9,488 nt of DNA from Desulfobulbaceae bacterium (lineage in GTDB: Bacteria > Desulfobacterota > Desulfobulbia > Desulfobulbales > Desulfobulbaceae), in NCBI GenBank assembly GCA_026986885.1, contig JALSNT010000444.1:1-9488 (forward strand). Reading direction: 5' to 3'. This document shows, one piece after another, positions 1 to 5,057 of the stretch; positions within the stretch are counted from its first letter, which is position 1; the number at the start of each line of letters is the position of its first letter. A model generated the notes under the pieces. The model worked only from the letters and a program-made list of their open reading frames with translations. It did not search any database and was not told where the DNA came from. The translations under genes were made by a program, and so were the position numbers.

Positions 1-1074
1 GGATTGGAAACAACCTGCGTTCAGGATGTCGCCGTTGATCCGACGGATACCGGTACCATATATGCCGGATACTGGGATATGGGATTATTGAAAAGTACGG
101 ACGGCGGCCACTCGTTTAAGCGTCTGGTAAACGGCATGGTCAAGAAAGGTATGTACGATTATTCAGCCAACACCTTTGCCGTCATCGTCGATCCGGCAGA
201 CCATGACAACATTTATATTGCAGCCGGATGGTGGGAAGAGAACAAGGGAACAGTCTGCATCAGCCGCGACCAGGGAGAAAATTGGAATTGCGAACCTGGC
301 GGCCTTCCCGATGCCACTGTCTGGTCCATTGCTCTGGATGTAAACAGCCCGGTCGACGCGAGAATCCTGTATGCGGCAAGTTATAATAACGGAATCTACA
401 AGTCCAGTGACGGCGGCCGCAACTGGTCAGTAATCAATACCGGGCTCGGGGTGGACGGGAATCTGCAGGTGAGAAAAATCCTTGTTGATCCCAATAATTC
501 GCAGACATTATATGCCGGGATTGAGGCCGGACAGTTTACAGAAAATAATGTCGATCACACCACCCATGGCGGCCTGTTCAAATCCACGGATGCGGGTGAC
601 CACTGGATGCGAATTGATAACCATCCCCGCCAGCCAAGCGTCCTGGATATTGGTGTTGTGCCGGGCTCCCCCGGAATAATCTACACGGCGGCAAGCAGTG
701 AATATGATCACGGCGAGCAGAAAACATTTTATGGCGGGGTCTATAAAAGCAGTGACGGCGGCAGCAGGTGGGAACGGGTAAGCAACGGCTTTGGCCCGGA
801 AGATAACCTTGATGTTGTTTCCATTGCCATCCATCCATTACACCACAACATTCTATACGCGGCAACCAATGACGCGCCCTACCACGACCGGAGCAGCGGC
901 AGGGGTATTTTTAAAAGCAGCGATGCAGGGGAACATTGGACTGCGGTCAATAACGGGCTGGGAGTTTTTGGCATGAACGTCATTACCATTGATCCGTCCA
1001 ACCCGTCTGTTGTATATGCGGGAAGTTCGGGCAACGGTGTCTTTAAGGCTGTCGACCATGAGACTGCTCAATAA
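1..1074 (+). CDS. Asp-box (BNR) repeat beta-propeller protein, 5' truncated by window edge
   Basis: The reading frame is open from base 1 to the TAA at 1072-1074, so about 357 residues are visible and the true start lies outside the window. The protein is a chain of units of the form (I/V)DP...YAG...G(V/I)(F/Y)KSSDGG..W. Six Asp-boxes are visible: STDGGHSF (about residue 32), SRDQGENW, SSDGGRNW, STDAGDHW, SSDGGSRW and SSDAGEHW. A seventh blade starts at IDPSNPSVVYAG but stops after GVFKAVD without its Asp-box. Such repeats form the six- to eight-bladed propellers of sialidase, sortilin/VPS10 and GH74-type proteins. Asp-boxes are structural, so no enzymatic activity can be assigned. The family is usually exported, but the N-terminus that would show a signal peptide is missing. 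The last codons lie at the edge of a repeat shared with 3904 onward, so the present C-terminus may not be the original one. Confidence 0.85.
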   Translation, partial: GLETTCVQDVAVDPTDTGTIYAGYWDMGLLKSTDGGHSFKRLVNGMVKKGMYDYSANTFAVIVDPADHDNIYIAAGWWEENKGTVCISRDQGENWNCEPGGLPDATVWSIALDVNSPVDARILYAASYNNGIYKSSDGGRNWSVINTGLGVDGNLQVRKILVDPNNSQTLYAGIEAGQFTENNVDHTTHGGLFKSTDAGDHWMRIDNHPRQPSVLDIGVVPGSPGIIYTAASSEYDHGEQKTFYGGVYKSSDGGSRWERVSNGFGPEDNLDVVSIAIHPLHHNILYAATNDAPYHDRSSGRGIFKSSDAGEHWTAVNNGLGVFGMNVITIDPSNPSVVYAGSSGNGVFKAVDHETAQ

Positions 1075-1437
1075 TTTCCTGATTATACGACGTTGCCTGG
1101 GGTCTAATCTCAAATACAGGAACTACGGAACATTTGAACTGCGGGAAGGTGTGGCGTTCCGGCATCACGGCCAGGAACGGATAGCAGAGTTGAGAAACAG
1201 TTTTGCGCCGATAACCGTTGGGTCGGTGGTGTATAAAACAATGAACGGCAACAGGTCAAAGGGCCTCTATTATCTGGGCAGATACGGGGCAAATACAGGG
1301 GCGAGCCGGTAGTTTTCATCGCAGGAGCCATTTGCATTTTCGGAGATGAGGGCTGATTTTTTGCCTTTCCCCGGTTGAGTTTTTTGTCTTCTCCGGGGGG
1401 TAATTTCGATACCCCCTTCCTTTGCAGTAAGGATTTT
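1063..1437 (+). repeat. Direct repeat copy A, internally deleted relative to copy B at 3904-4752
   Basis: Two blocks match copy B. Block 1 (1063-1116) matches 3904-3957, the sequence just upstream of the methyltransferase start. Block 2 (1112-1437) matches 4427-4752, the 3' end of that gene plus about 125 bases of downstream sequence. Hand alignment of block 2 gives about 26 differences in 322 bases, roughly 92% identity, including one 1-base indel. The 474 bases 3958-4431 of copy B are missing here, and the five bases AAATA occur at the join and at both edges of the missing segment. A hairpin in the 3' tail (1396-1402 with 1410-1416) is kept in both copies. Copy A starts on the last codons of the propeller gene. 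Together with the sequence at 1438-1588 it fills the 514-base gene-free stretch between 1074 and 1589. Confidence 0.9.
1116..1312 (+). pseudogene. 3' remnant of SAM-dependent methyltransferase (last 65 codons)
   Basis: The frame reads YRNYGTFELREGVAFRHH and continues to the TAG at 1310-1312. It matches residues 157-221 of the methyltransferase encoded at 3962-4627, with 8 of 65 residues changed. The start codon and the whole SAM-binding fold (residues 1-156) are missing, so no methyltransferase activity is possible. Most of the 14 or so base differences in this part change amino acids, and the gene tail is no better conserved than the non-coding sequence after it, which fits loss of selection. 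The frame happens to stay open upstream to an ATG at 1058, giving a possible 84-residue product whose first 19 residues come from non-coding repeat sequence. There is no clear ribosome binding site for it, and I treat it as a remnant. Confidence 0.85.
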
Positions 1438-1588
1438 GCTTGGGGCGAAATGAAAATGGCTCAATTGAGGAACAAATATGTGAAAAAGGAAGCCTGGAAT
1501 ATGTATAATCTGCTTATAGTTCGAAATGATGAAAATATAAGACTGCCGATACAGGGCCTGTCCTTTTGTCGGCTGAGATGAGGCTGCC
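1438..1588. other. Short gene-free leader upstream of the 1589 gene
   Basis: This stretch runs from the end of repeat copy A to the start of the 179-residue gene. It contains a 41-codon open frame (1456-1581) with no recognisable product and no convincing ribosome binding site, which I do not call as a gene. The last bases hold TGAGG (1578-1582), a plausible Shine-Dalgarno sequence for the ATG at 1589. I see no clear promoter or terminator. Confidence 0.5.
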
Positions 1589-2128
1589 ATGATTAACCCG
1601 TTCACCGTCGGAAAGAGGATCAAGGAAATCCAGCAGGATGTTTTGCATCCTCTCTATGTCATGTACCCCGGGCAGGAACAGGCCGATTATGGCCGGCTTC
1701 TTGCCGATACCGGACGGGCGATTGCCGCCCATCAGCAATTTATTGAAGAGATCTGCGGTAGCGGTCTGGTTGCATTTATCTTTAAAATAATCAAGATGTT
1801 CGGCGGGGCGGACCAGTTAACCGAAGAGGATTTTACAAGATTTACCTCCTATGTCAATGATGGAGGAATTAAAGCCATGGTTACAATGTTGCTGTCTGCA
1901 GACCGGGAAAAGGTATTTATCGCTGAATTAGCCAAACTCGATACCGATATCCGCAACAATGCCGCCCCAATGCTGGCAAAATCAAGGGAGCTGCACCGTG
2001 ATTTTATAATTGGATTTTTTAATGAGACTTACGGATCTTTACAAAAGACACCGCAGAAACTTCAGGATAATTTTACCCGTTCAGATGATTTTATCCATAG
2101 GCTTTCCCTGTTGGCCGAAAAATGTTGA
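1589..2128 (+). CDS. Hypothetical helical protein, 179 residues
   Basis: I do not recognise this family. The ATG at 1589 follows a GATGAGG ribosome binding site with 6-7 bases of spacing, and the frame ends in TGA at 2126-2128. The composition is that of a soluble, mostly alpha-helical protein: charged amphipathic stretches at both ends, a short hydrophobic helix near residues 59-70 (LVAFIFKIIKMF), and a long polar helix-like C-terminal half rich in K, E, D and L. There is no signal peptide, Cys cluster or catalytic motif that I can name. The hydrophobic stretch is short for a membrane span and contains two lysines. The gene stands alone: remnant repeat sequence precedes it and a long gene-free stretch follows, so context gives no clue to function. 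A genuine gene is likely from the ribosome binding site, length and amino acid make-up. Confidence 0.7.
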   Translation: MINPFTVGKRIKEIQQDVLHPLYVMYPGQEQADYGRLLADTGRAIAAHQQFIEEICGSGLVAFIFKIIKMFGGADQLTEEDFTRFTSYVNDGGIKAMVTMLLSADREKVFIAELAKLDTDIRNNAAPMLAKSRELHRDFIIGFFNETYGSLQKTPQKLQDNFTRSDDFIHRLSLLAEKC

Positions 2129-2483
2129 CGGAATTTTTTGATTGCGCTCTCTCCTTTCCCTCTCTTTTCTCTCTTTTTGGAGAATCACCAGCACCGGCAG
2201 AGAAGTCTTTCTGTAATCCTTTTGAATTTTCGTTATTTTTCTGGTATGAAAGGTTCGTAATCATGAGAGATACCTTAGTTTTTCCGGCTGCTTTGTATCA
2301 CGATTATGTGGTGCGGCATCCTGCCGGTTCAAGGCCTGGCTCCATATTTTTTTCATGCAGGGGGCCACGTAAGAGCCTTCTGTTTTTTCTTACTTTGGCT
2401 TTAATGATCAAATCATAGGGGCAAAAAGAGATTTTTCTAATAACTGGAAAATATTGCATTATAAATGTTTCTGGACGTGAACA

Positions 2484-2530
2484 GGGAACGGATTAATTCT
2501 CTAATTTTATAGATAAAATAAATTCGTCCC
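2484..2530. repeat. Imperfect palindromic repeat, GGGA(A)CGGATT...AATTCGTCCC type
   Basis: The left arm gggaacggattaatt (2484-2498) is largely the reverse complement of the right arm aaataaattcgtccc (2516-2530), around an AT-rich centre. A second element of the same type lies at 3852-3896 and starts ggggacggatttatt. From memory, arms of this type (GGGGACGGATTTATTT) are common in deltaproteobacterial genomes, often near Y1/REP-associated transposases. No transposase is encoded in this window, so the link is inference. Confidence 0.6.
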
Positions 2531-2651
2531 ATTTTTTAAGGCCGGGCAATCCCTGCTTTTTGACCGTGAAGAGATGATCATTGCCGTCGAAGAGGCGGGA
2601 ATTACCATGGTCCGCGTCCAGAAAACGGAAAATGGAAAACTGATGTGGTAA
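2517..2651 (+). pseudogene. Apparent C-terminal tail of a lost gene
   Basis: One frame is open from just after the TAA at 2514-2516 to a TAA at 2649-2651. From the end of the palindrome it reads FKAGQSLLFDREEMIIA, then VEEAGITMVRVQKTENGKLM and a final W. This composition, with alternating acidic and aliphatic residues, looks like real protein, unlike the surrounding sequence. There is no start codon before an internal ATG at 2574 and no ribosome binding site, so the 5' part seems to have been lost, with the break at the palindromic repeat. I do not recognise the family. It could also be a chance open frame of 45 codons, so the call is tentative. Confidence 0.35.
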
Positions 2652-2663
2652 TTTTCCCTGTTG

Positions 2664-2700
2664 TTTTGTCGTAGTTACAACTATGATGAACTCGACAAAA
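2664..2700. repeat. Nested inverted repeat TTTTGTCG...CGACAAAA
   Basis: TTTTGTCG (2664-2671) is the exact reverse complement of CGACAAAA (2693-2700), separated by 21 bases. Inside the spacer, TAGTT and AACTA (2672-2683) form a second short inverted repeat. It could be a hairpin or a binding site for a dimeric regulator. It lies 190 bases upstream of the TauE gene, too far for a typical operator unless the promoter is distant. Confidence 0.35.
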
Positions 2701-2891
2701 GTCACAATAAATTCAAAGATGGCTAAGTACAAAAAAAATAGATATACAGATAAGTGAGCTTGCGAGACTTCGAGGAGTGGTATGCTGGGGCGAGTCATGA
2801 CCACACAGGTAGTATGTCTTGAATCATCCCGACATGCATGACGCAGTAAATCGTAGTTTTTGCGACGCCATTAGCTATATTTTCAACTGCT

Positions 2892-3644
2892 ATGAATCTT
2901 TTTATTCTTCTGCCGATAATATTTGTCTCATCATTGCTTTTAACCATGATCGGTCTCGGGGGAGGGCTCATCTTTTCTCCTCTTTTTGTCCTGCTTGGTT
3001 TTCCGATTTCAACAGCTGTCGCGGCGTCTCTTTTTTTTAACGGCATTGCTGCTCTTTCCGCTTTTATTGTCTATATGCGGAAAAAAATGGTCGATTACTC
3101 CATTTCCATCCCGCTGGTGGTGACCTCGCTGATTGGCGCGCCAATAGGAGCGATGATGACCCACAGAATCAATATGTCGGTCTTTCTCGGCATCCTGTCC
3201 GCAGTCCTTTTCTTAGCGGCCATGCGAATGTTGTTTTCGAAAAAGGTCCAGAGCGAGGGTGCGGAGGTAAGCCGTCAGGTAAGGGTTATAGGTGGGGGCG
3301 GTATTGGCTTTGTCATAGGTTTTATGGGAGGTCTGTTGGGGATCGGCGGTGGGGTATTTGTGGTCCCATTGCTGATTTATATGCTCAAAGTTCCCACCAA
3401 GGTTGCTGCGGCCACTTCTATTTTTATTGTCTGTTTCTCTTCATTTTCAGGATTCATCACCCATGCTGCCACGGCCACACTTGACTGGAAGTTCATTATT
3501 CTTGCCTCAATTTTTTCTTTTGCCGGCGGCCAGATTGGTTCACGCATCATGGTGCAAAAACTCAAGGGAAGAGGCATCCGTATCCTGTTTGGCATTATCC
3601 TTTTGGCCATGTGCGCAAAGCTCATCTACCGGGCATTTATGTAA
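2892..3644 (+). CDS. TauE/SafE-family membrane permease (sulfite exporter-like)
   Basis: A 250-residue integral membrane protein with about eight hydrophobic spans in two similar halves. Each half carries the glycine-rich signature of the TauE/SafE (DUF81) family: GLGGGLIFSPL at residues 21-31 and GLLGIGGGVFVVPLL from about residue 147. A hydrophilic loop near 115-130 (KKVQSEGAEVSRQ) separates the halves. The length is typical of the family, so the gene looks complete. Members export or import small organic or inorganic anions, with sulfite, sulfoacetate and related sulfur compounds the best known. The substrate here cannot be read from sequence. The ATG at 2892 is the only good start, because the frame is closed by TAA at 2847-2849 and has no other ATG, GTG or TTG between. 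No clear Shine-Dalgarno precedes it, so translation may be weak. Neither neighbour is an obvious partner. Confidence 0.88.
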   Translation: MNLFILLPIIFVSSLLLTMIGLGGGLIFSPLFVLLGFPISTAVAASLFFNGIAALSAFIVYMRKKMVDYSISIPLVVTSLIGAPIGAMMTHRINMSVFLGILSAVLFLAAMRMLFSKKVQSEGAEVSRQVRVIGGGGIGFVIGFMGGLLGIGGGVFVVPLLIYMLKVPTKVAAATSIFIVCFSSFSGFITHAATATLDWKFIILASIFSFAGGQIGSRIMVQKLKGRGIRILFGIILLAMCAKLIYRAFM

Positions 3645-3702
3645 CCTAAATTGAGGGTTCTATTTATCTGCAATTGAAAAAAAATAAATGATTATAAAAT
3701 GT

Positions 3703-3802
3703 TGCAGGTAAGCGCAGACTCCGGATGAGCGAAACCCTATGGGGATTTCCATTTCATCCCCAATCTGCAGGCCTCGGAGTCTCGTTCCTCGCTAACCTGT
3801 GC
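3703..3802. repeat. Large imperfect stem-loop containing a 19-base repeat
   Basis: CAGGTAAGCG (3705-3714) pairs with CGCTAACCTG (3790-3799) at nine of ten positions, and AGACTCCG (3716-3723) pairs perfectly with CGGAGTCT (3775-3782). Within the loop, GGGGAT (3741-3746) pairs with ATCCCC (3756-3761). The left arm, 3705-3723, recurs at 4811-4829 with one difference. No T-run follows, so it is not a standard terminator for the TauE gene. It may be a palindromic repeat unit, a mobile-element end or a structured RNA. The 317 bases between the TauE and methyltransferase genes hold this element, the palindrome at 3852 and the 5' flank of repeat copy B. Confidence 0.6.
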
Positions 3803-3851
3803 TGTCCCATGTAGGCTTAACTACAATGAAACAGTGAAAAAGCAGTGCAAA

Positions 3852-3896
3852 GGGGACGGATTTATTTTCTACTAATTTTTTAAATAAAACGCCTCC
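3852..3896. repeat. Second imperfect palindrome, GGGGACGGATTTATTT type
   Basis: The left arm ggggacggatttatttt (3852-3868) is partly complementary to the right arm aaataaaacgcctcc (3882-3896). It aligns with the element at 2484-2530: both start GG(G/A)ACGGATT(T/A)ATT, pass through TCT and TAATTTT, and end with AAATAAA followed by a CG-containing arm. It lies just upstream of the methyltransferase repeat unit. Confidence 0.55.
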
Positions 3897-3961
3897 TTTT
3901 TCCACTGCTTTATAATTTTCTGATTATATGACGTTGCCTGGGGTCTGATCTCAAATAGTCA

Positions 3962-4627
3962 ATGAAAACATTACTTACCCAGAAAGATTACTGGAATAAG
4001 GTCGCGGAAGAAAAAGAACTGACGACTCCCCTGCAAATTGAAGTATTCAAAAAACATGTACCCGTAAAAGCCCGGATTCTTGATGTCGGCTGTGGTTATG
4101 GAAGGACCTTGCATGAGCTTTCTTCCGCCGGATACACTGCGTTGACAGGAGTTGATATCTCAGGAAAAATGATTGCCAGGGGCTGCAGGCAATATCCGGA
4201 TTTGAACTTGAAAAATTATGAAGGCCCGCGTCTTCCCTTTGCCGATAATTCGTTTGATGCCGTCCTGCTGTTGGCGGTCCTGACCTGCATTATTGAGGAT
4301 GCCGGGCAGGAACGGCTGCTTACCGAAGTTTGCAGGGTCCTCAAGGCAGGTGGAGTTGTCTATATCAATGATTTTTTACGTAACAGCGACCAGCGAAATA
4401 TTGAACGTTACCGGCGCTATGAGAAAAAATACCGGAACTACGGAACATTTGAACTGCGGGAAGGTGTGGCGTTCCGGCATCACAGCAGGGAACGGATAGC
4501 AGAGTTGACGAGCAGTTTTGCGCCGATAACTGTTGAGTCGGTGGTGTATACAACAATGAACGGCAACAGGTCAAAGGGACTCTATTATCTGGGCAGATAC
4601 GGGGCAGGTACAGGGCCGAGCCGGTAG
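3962..4627 (+). CDS. Class I SAM-dependent methyltransferase (Methyltransf_11/25 type)
   Basis: A 221-residue soluble enzyme expected to transfer a methyl group from S-adenosylmethionine to an unknown acceptor. Motif I is ILDVGCGYGRT (about residues 39-49, with GCGYG at 43-47). GVDIS near 65 would place the acidic residue that binds the SAM ribose. LPFADNSFDAVLLL (about 91-104) matches motif II, and EVCRVLKAGGVVYINDF matches motif III with the following strand. The last 65 residues (YRNYGTFELRE onward) are the part also found in the remnant at 1116-1312. They form the fold's C-terminal strands and possibly substrate contacts. Length is normal, so the gene appears intact. The ATG at 3962 gives the usual short N-terminal helix (DYWNKVAEE) but has no good Shine-Dalgarno. 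No biosynthetic neighbour hints at the substrate. Confidence 0.88.
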   Translation: MKTLLTQKDYWNKVAEEKELTTPLQIEVFKKHVPVKARILDVGCGYGRTLHELSSAGYTALTGVDISGKMIARGCRQYPDLNLKNYEGPRLPFADNSFDAVLLLAVLTCIIEDAGQERLLTEVCRVLKAGGVVYINDFLRNSDQRNIERYRRYEKKYRNYGTFELREGVAFRHHSRERIAELTSSFAPITVESVVYTTMNGNRSKGLYYLGRYGAGTGPSR

Positions 4628-4640
4628 TCTTCATCGAAGA

Positions 4641-4676
4641 AGCCATTTGCATTTTCGGAGGTGATGGCTGATTTTT
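4641..4676 (+). terminator. Weak candidate terminator after the methyltransferase gene
   Basis: AGCCAT (4641-4646) can pair with ATGGCT (4664-4669), followed by GATTTTTG. The stem is only six base pairs and the loop is 17 bases, so this is a marginal candidate. In copy A the matching stem is weaker (AGCC with GGCT) but the T-run is longer. A separate hairpin, 4710-4717 with 4725-4731, follows in the same tail and has no T-run after it. Confidence 0.25.
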
Positions 4677-4810
4677 GCCTTTCCCTCGGTTGAGTTTTTT
4701 GTCCTCTCCGGGGAGTAATTTCGATATCCCCTTCCTCTGCAGCAAGGATTTTTGTTTAACCTGCCTTTAAGGTAATTTGTCAGGTAAACCATCATGCCAT
4801 AGCGGCACAA

Positions 4811-4829
4811 CAGGTAAGCGTAGACTCCG
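4811..4829 (+). repeat. Second copy of the 19-base repeat CAGGTAAGCG(C/T)AGACTCCG
   Basis: It matches 3705-3723 at 18 of 19 positions in direct orientation. Here the matching right arm of the stem-loop is missing, so it is a half element. Both copies are followed further on by ATGAAACAG (about 3826 and 4834), at different distances. The two copies bracket the whole methyltransferase repeat unit. Confidence 0.65.
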
Positions 4830-5046
4830 AACCATGAAACAGAGAATACAGGAGTAGTCAACCTCAGTTATGTGCGCCGCAGGCGGAAACTAGACTGTCA
4901 TCCGCCCTCTGTCCTCTGATTCGGGTAAATCTATATTAAGAATTTAAGTCGGATATTTTTTCCTTGTATTTTTTATCTGCCGTGTGATTTCATTTAACTG
5001 GAGTATAAATTTATAATCGTTTATTGTGCGGCAATATAAAGTATAT

Positions 5047-5053
5047 GAGGTGA
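5047..5053 (+). promoter_or_regulatory. Ribosome binding site deciding a GTG start
   Basis: GAGGTGA at 5047-5053 lies 4 bases before GTG (5058), with GAGG at 7 bases. The next in-frame ATG (5067) would have a 13-base gap, so GTG is the better start. Confidence 0.6.
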
Positions 5054-5057
5054 GATT

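Larger units (their letters stand above)
2129..2891. other. 763-base gene-free stretch with repeats and a gene-tail remnant
   Basis: No convincing intact gene lies here on either strand. Just after the upstream stop there is an unbroken pyrimidine tract on the plus strand (2147-2178, 32 bases of C and T) with no hairpin, so it is not a standard terminator. A 98-codon frame at 2122-2418 overlaps the previous stop by seven bases, but its Phe- and Ser-rich translation reflects this tract and low-complexity sequence. From 2484 the stretch holds an imperfect palindrome (2484-2530), the apparent tail of a lost gene (2517-2651) and a nested inverted repeat (2664-2700), each listed separately. The last 190 bases before the TauE gene show nothing I can identify. 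The overall picture is an area of past insertions and deletions. Confidence 0.6.
3904..4752 (+). repeat. Direct repeat copy B, complete unit carrying the methyltransferase gene
   Basis: This is the full-length partner of copy A at 1063-1437. It consists of a 54-base 5' flank (3904-3957), the 474 bases absent from copy A (3958-4431) and the shared 3' part (4427-4752) with the gene end and its non-coding tail. The 5' flank contains GGGGTCTGATCTCAAATA (3940-3957), also present in copy A with one change. The homology stops near 4752, where the two copies diverge after a shared GGATTTT. Copies A and B are in the same orientation and enclose the 179-residue gene and the TauE gene, so recombination between them could delete that segment. 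Confidence 0.9.
4753..5057. other. Gene-free leader between methyltransferase repeat and heme sensor gene
   Basis: Together with the shared tail (4628-4752) this makes a 430-base gap without genes. It holds an inverted repeat GTTTAACCTG (4754-4763) with CAGGTAAAC (4781-4789), the second copy of the 19-base repeat (4811-4829), and a hairpin GGCGGA (4882-4887) with TCCGCC (4901-4906). An AT-rich leader from about 4930 contains the perfect 12-base palindrome TATAAATTTATA (5004-5015). The promoter of the sensor gene should lie in this AT-rich part, but I cannot fix its -35 and -10 boxes with confidence. Confidence 0.5.

Noticed and set aside
1058..1312. 84-codon frame as a functional small protein
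   Set aside because: Its first 19 codons come from propeller-gene and repeat-flank DNA and the rest is a decayed methyltransferase tail. No ribosome binding site supports translation.
2147..2178. 32-base pyrimidine tract as a terminator
   Set aside because: No stem-loop precedes it and C is mixed with T throughout. It is only a composition oddity.
2315..2350. tRNA-like T-arm (GCCGGTTCAAGGCC)
   Set aside because: The T-stem pairs poorly and no matching acceptor, D-arm or anticodon arm can be drawn upstream.
2122..2418. 98-codon plus-strand frame overlapping the stop of the 179-residue gene
   Set aside because: Its translation is rich in Phe, Ser and Leu because it reads through a pyrimidine tract. 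It has no ribosome binding site of its own and no recognisable domain.
2493..2804. 103-codon minus-strand frame with a hydrophobic middle
   Set aside because: It runs antisense through the palindrome and the gene-tail remnant and has no convincing start signal. The hydrophobic stretch comes from AT-rich DNA.
3703..3802. Integron attC site, because of the large imperfect stem with a CTAAC near one end
   Set aside because: The ends do not match the RYYYAAC and GTTRRRY core sites in the needed order, and there is no integrase or cassette array.
3705..4829. CRISPR array, because short direct repeats occur
   Set aside because: Only two copies exist, more than 1 kb apart, with no regular spacers and no cas genes.
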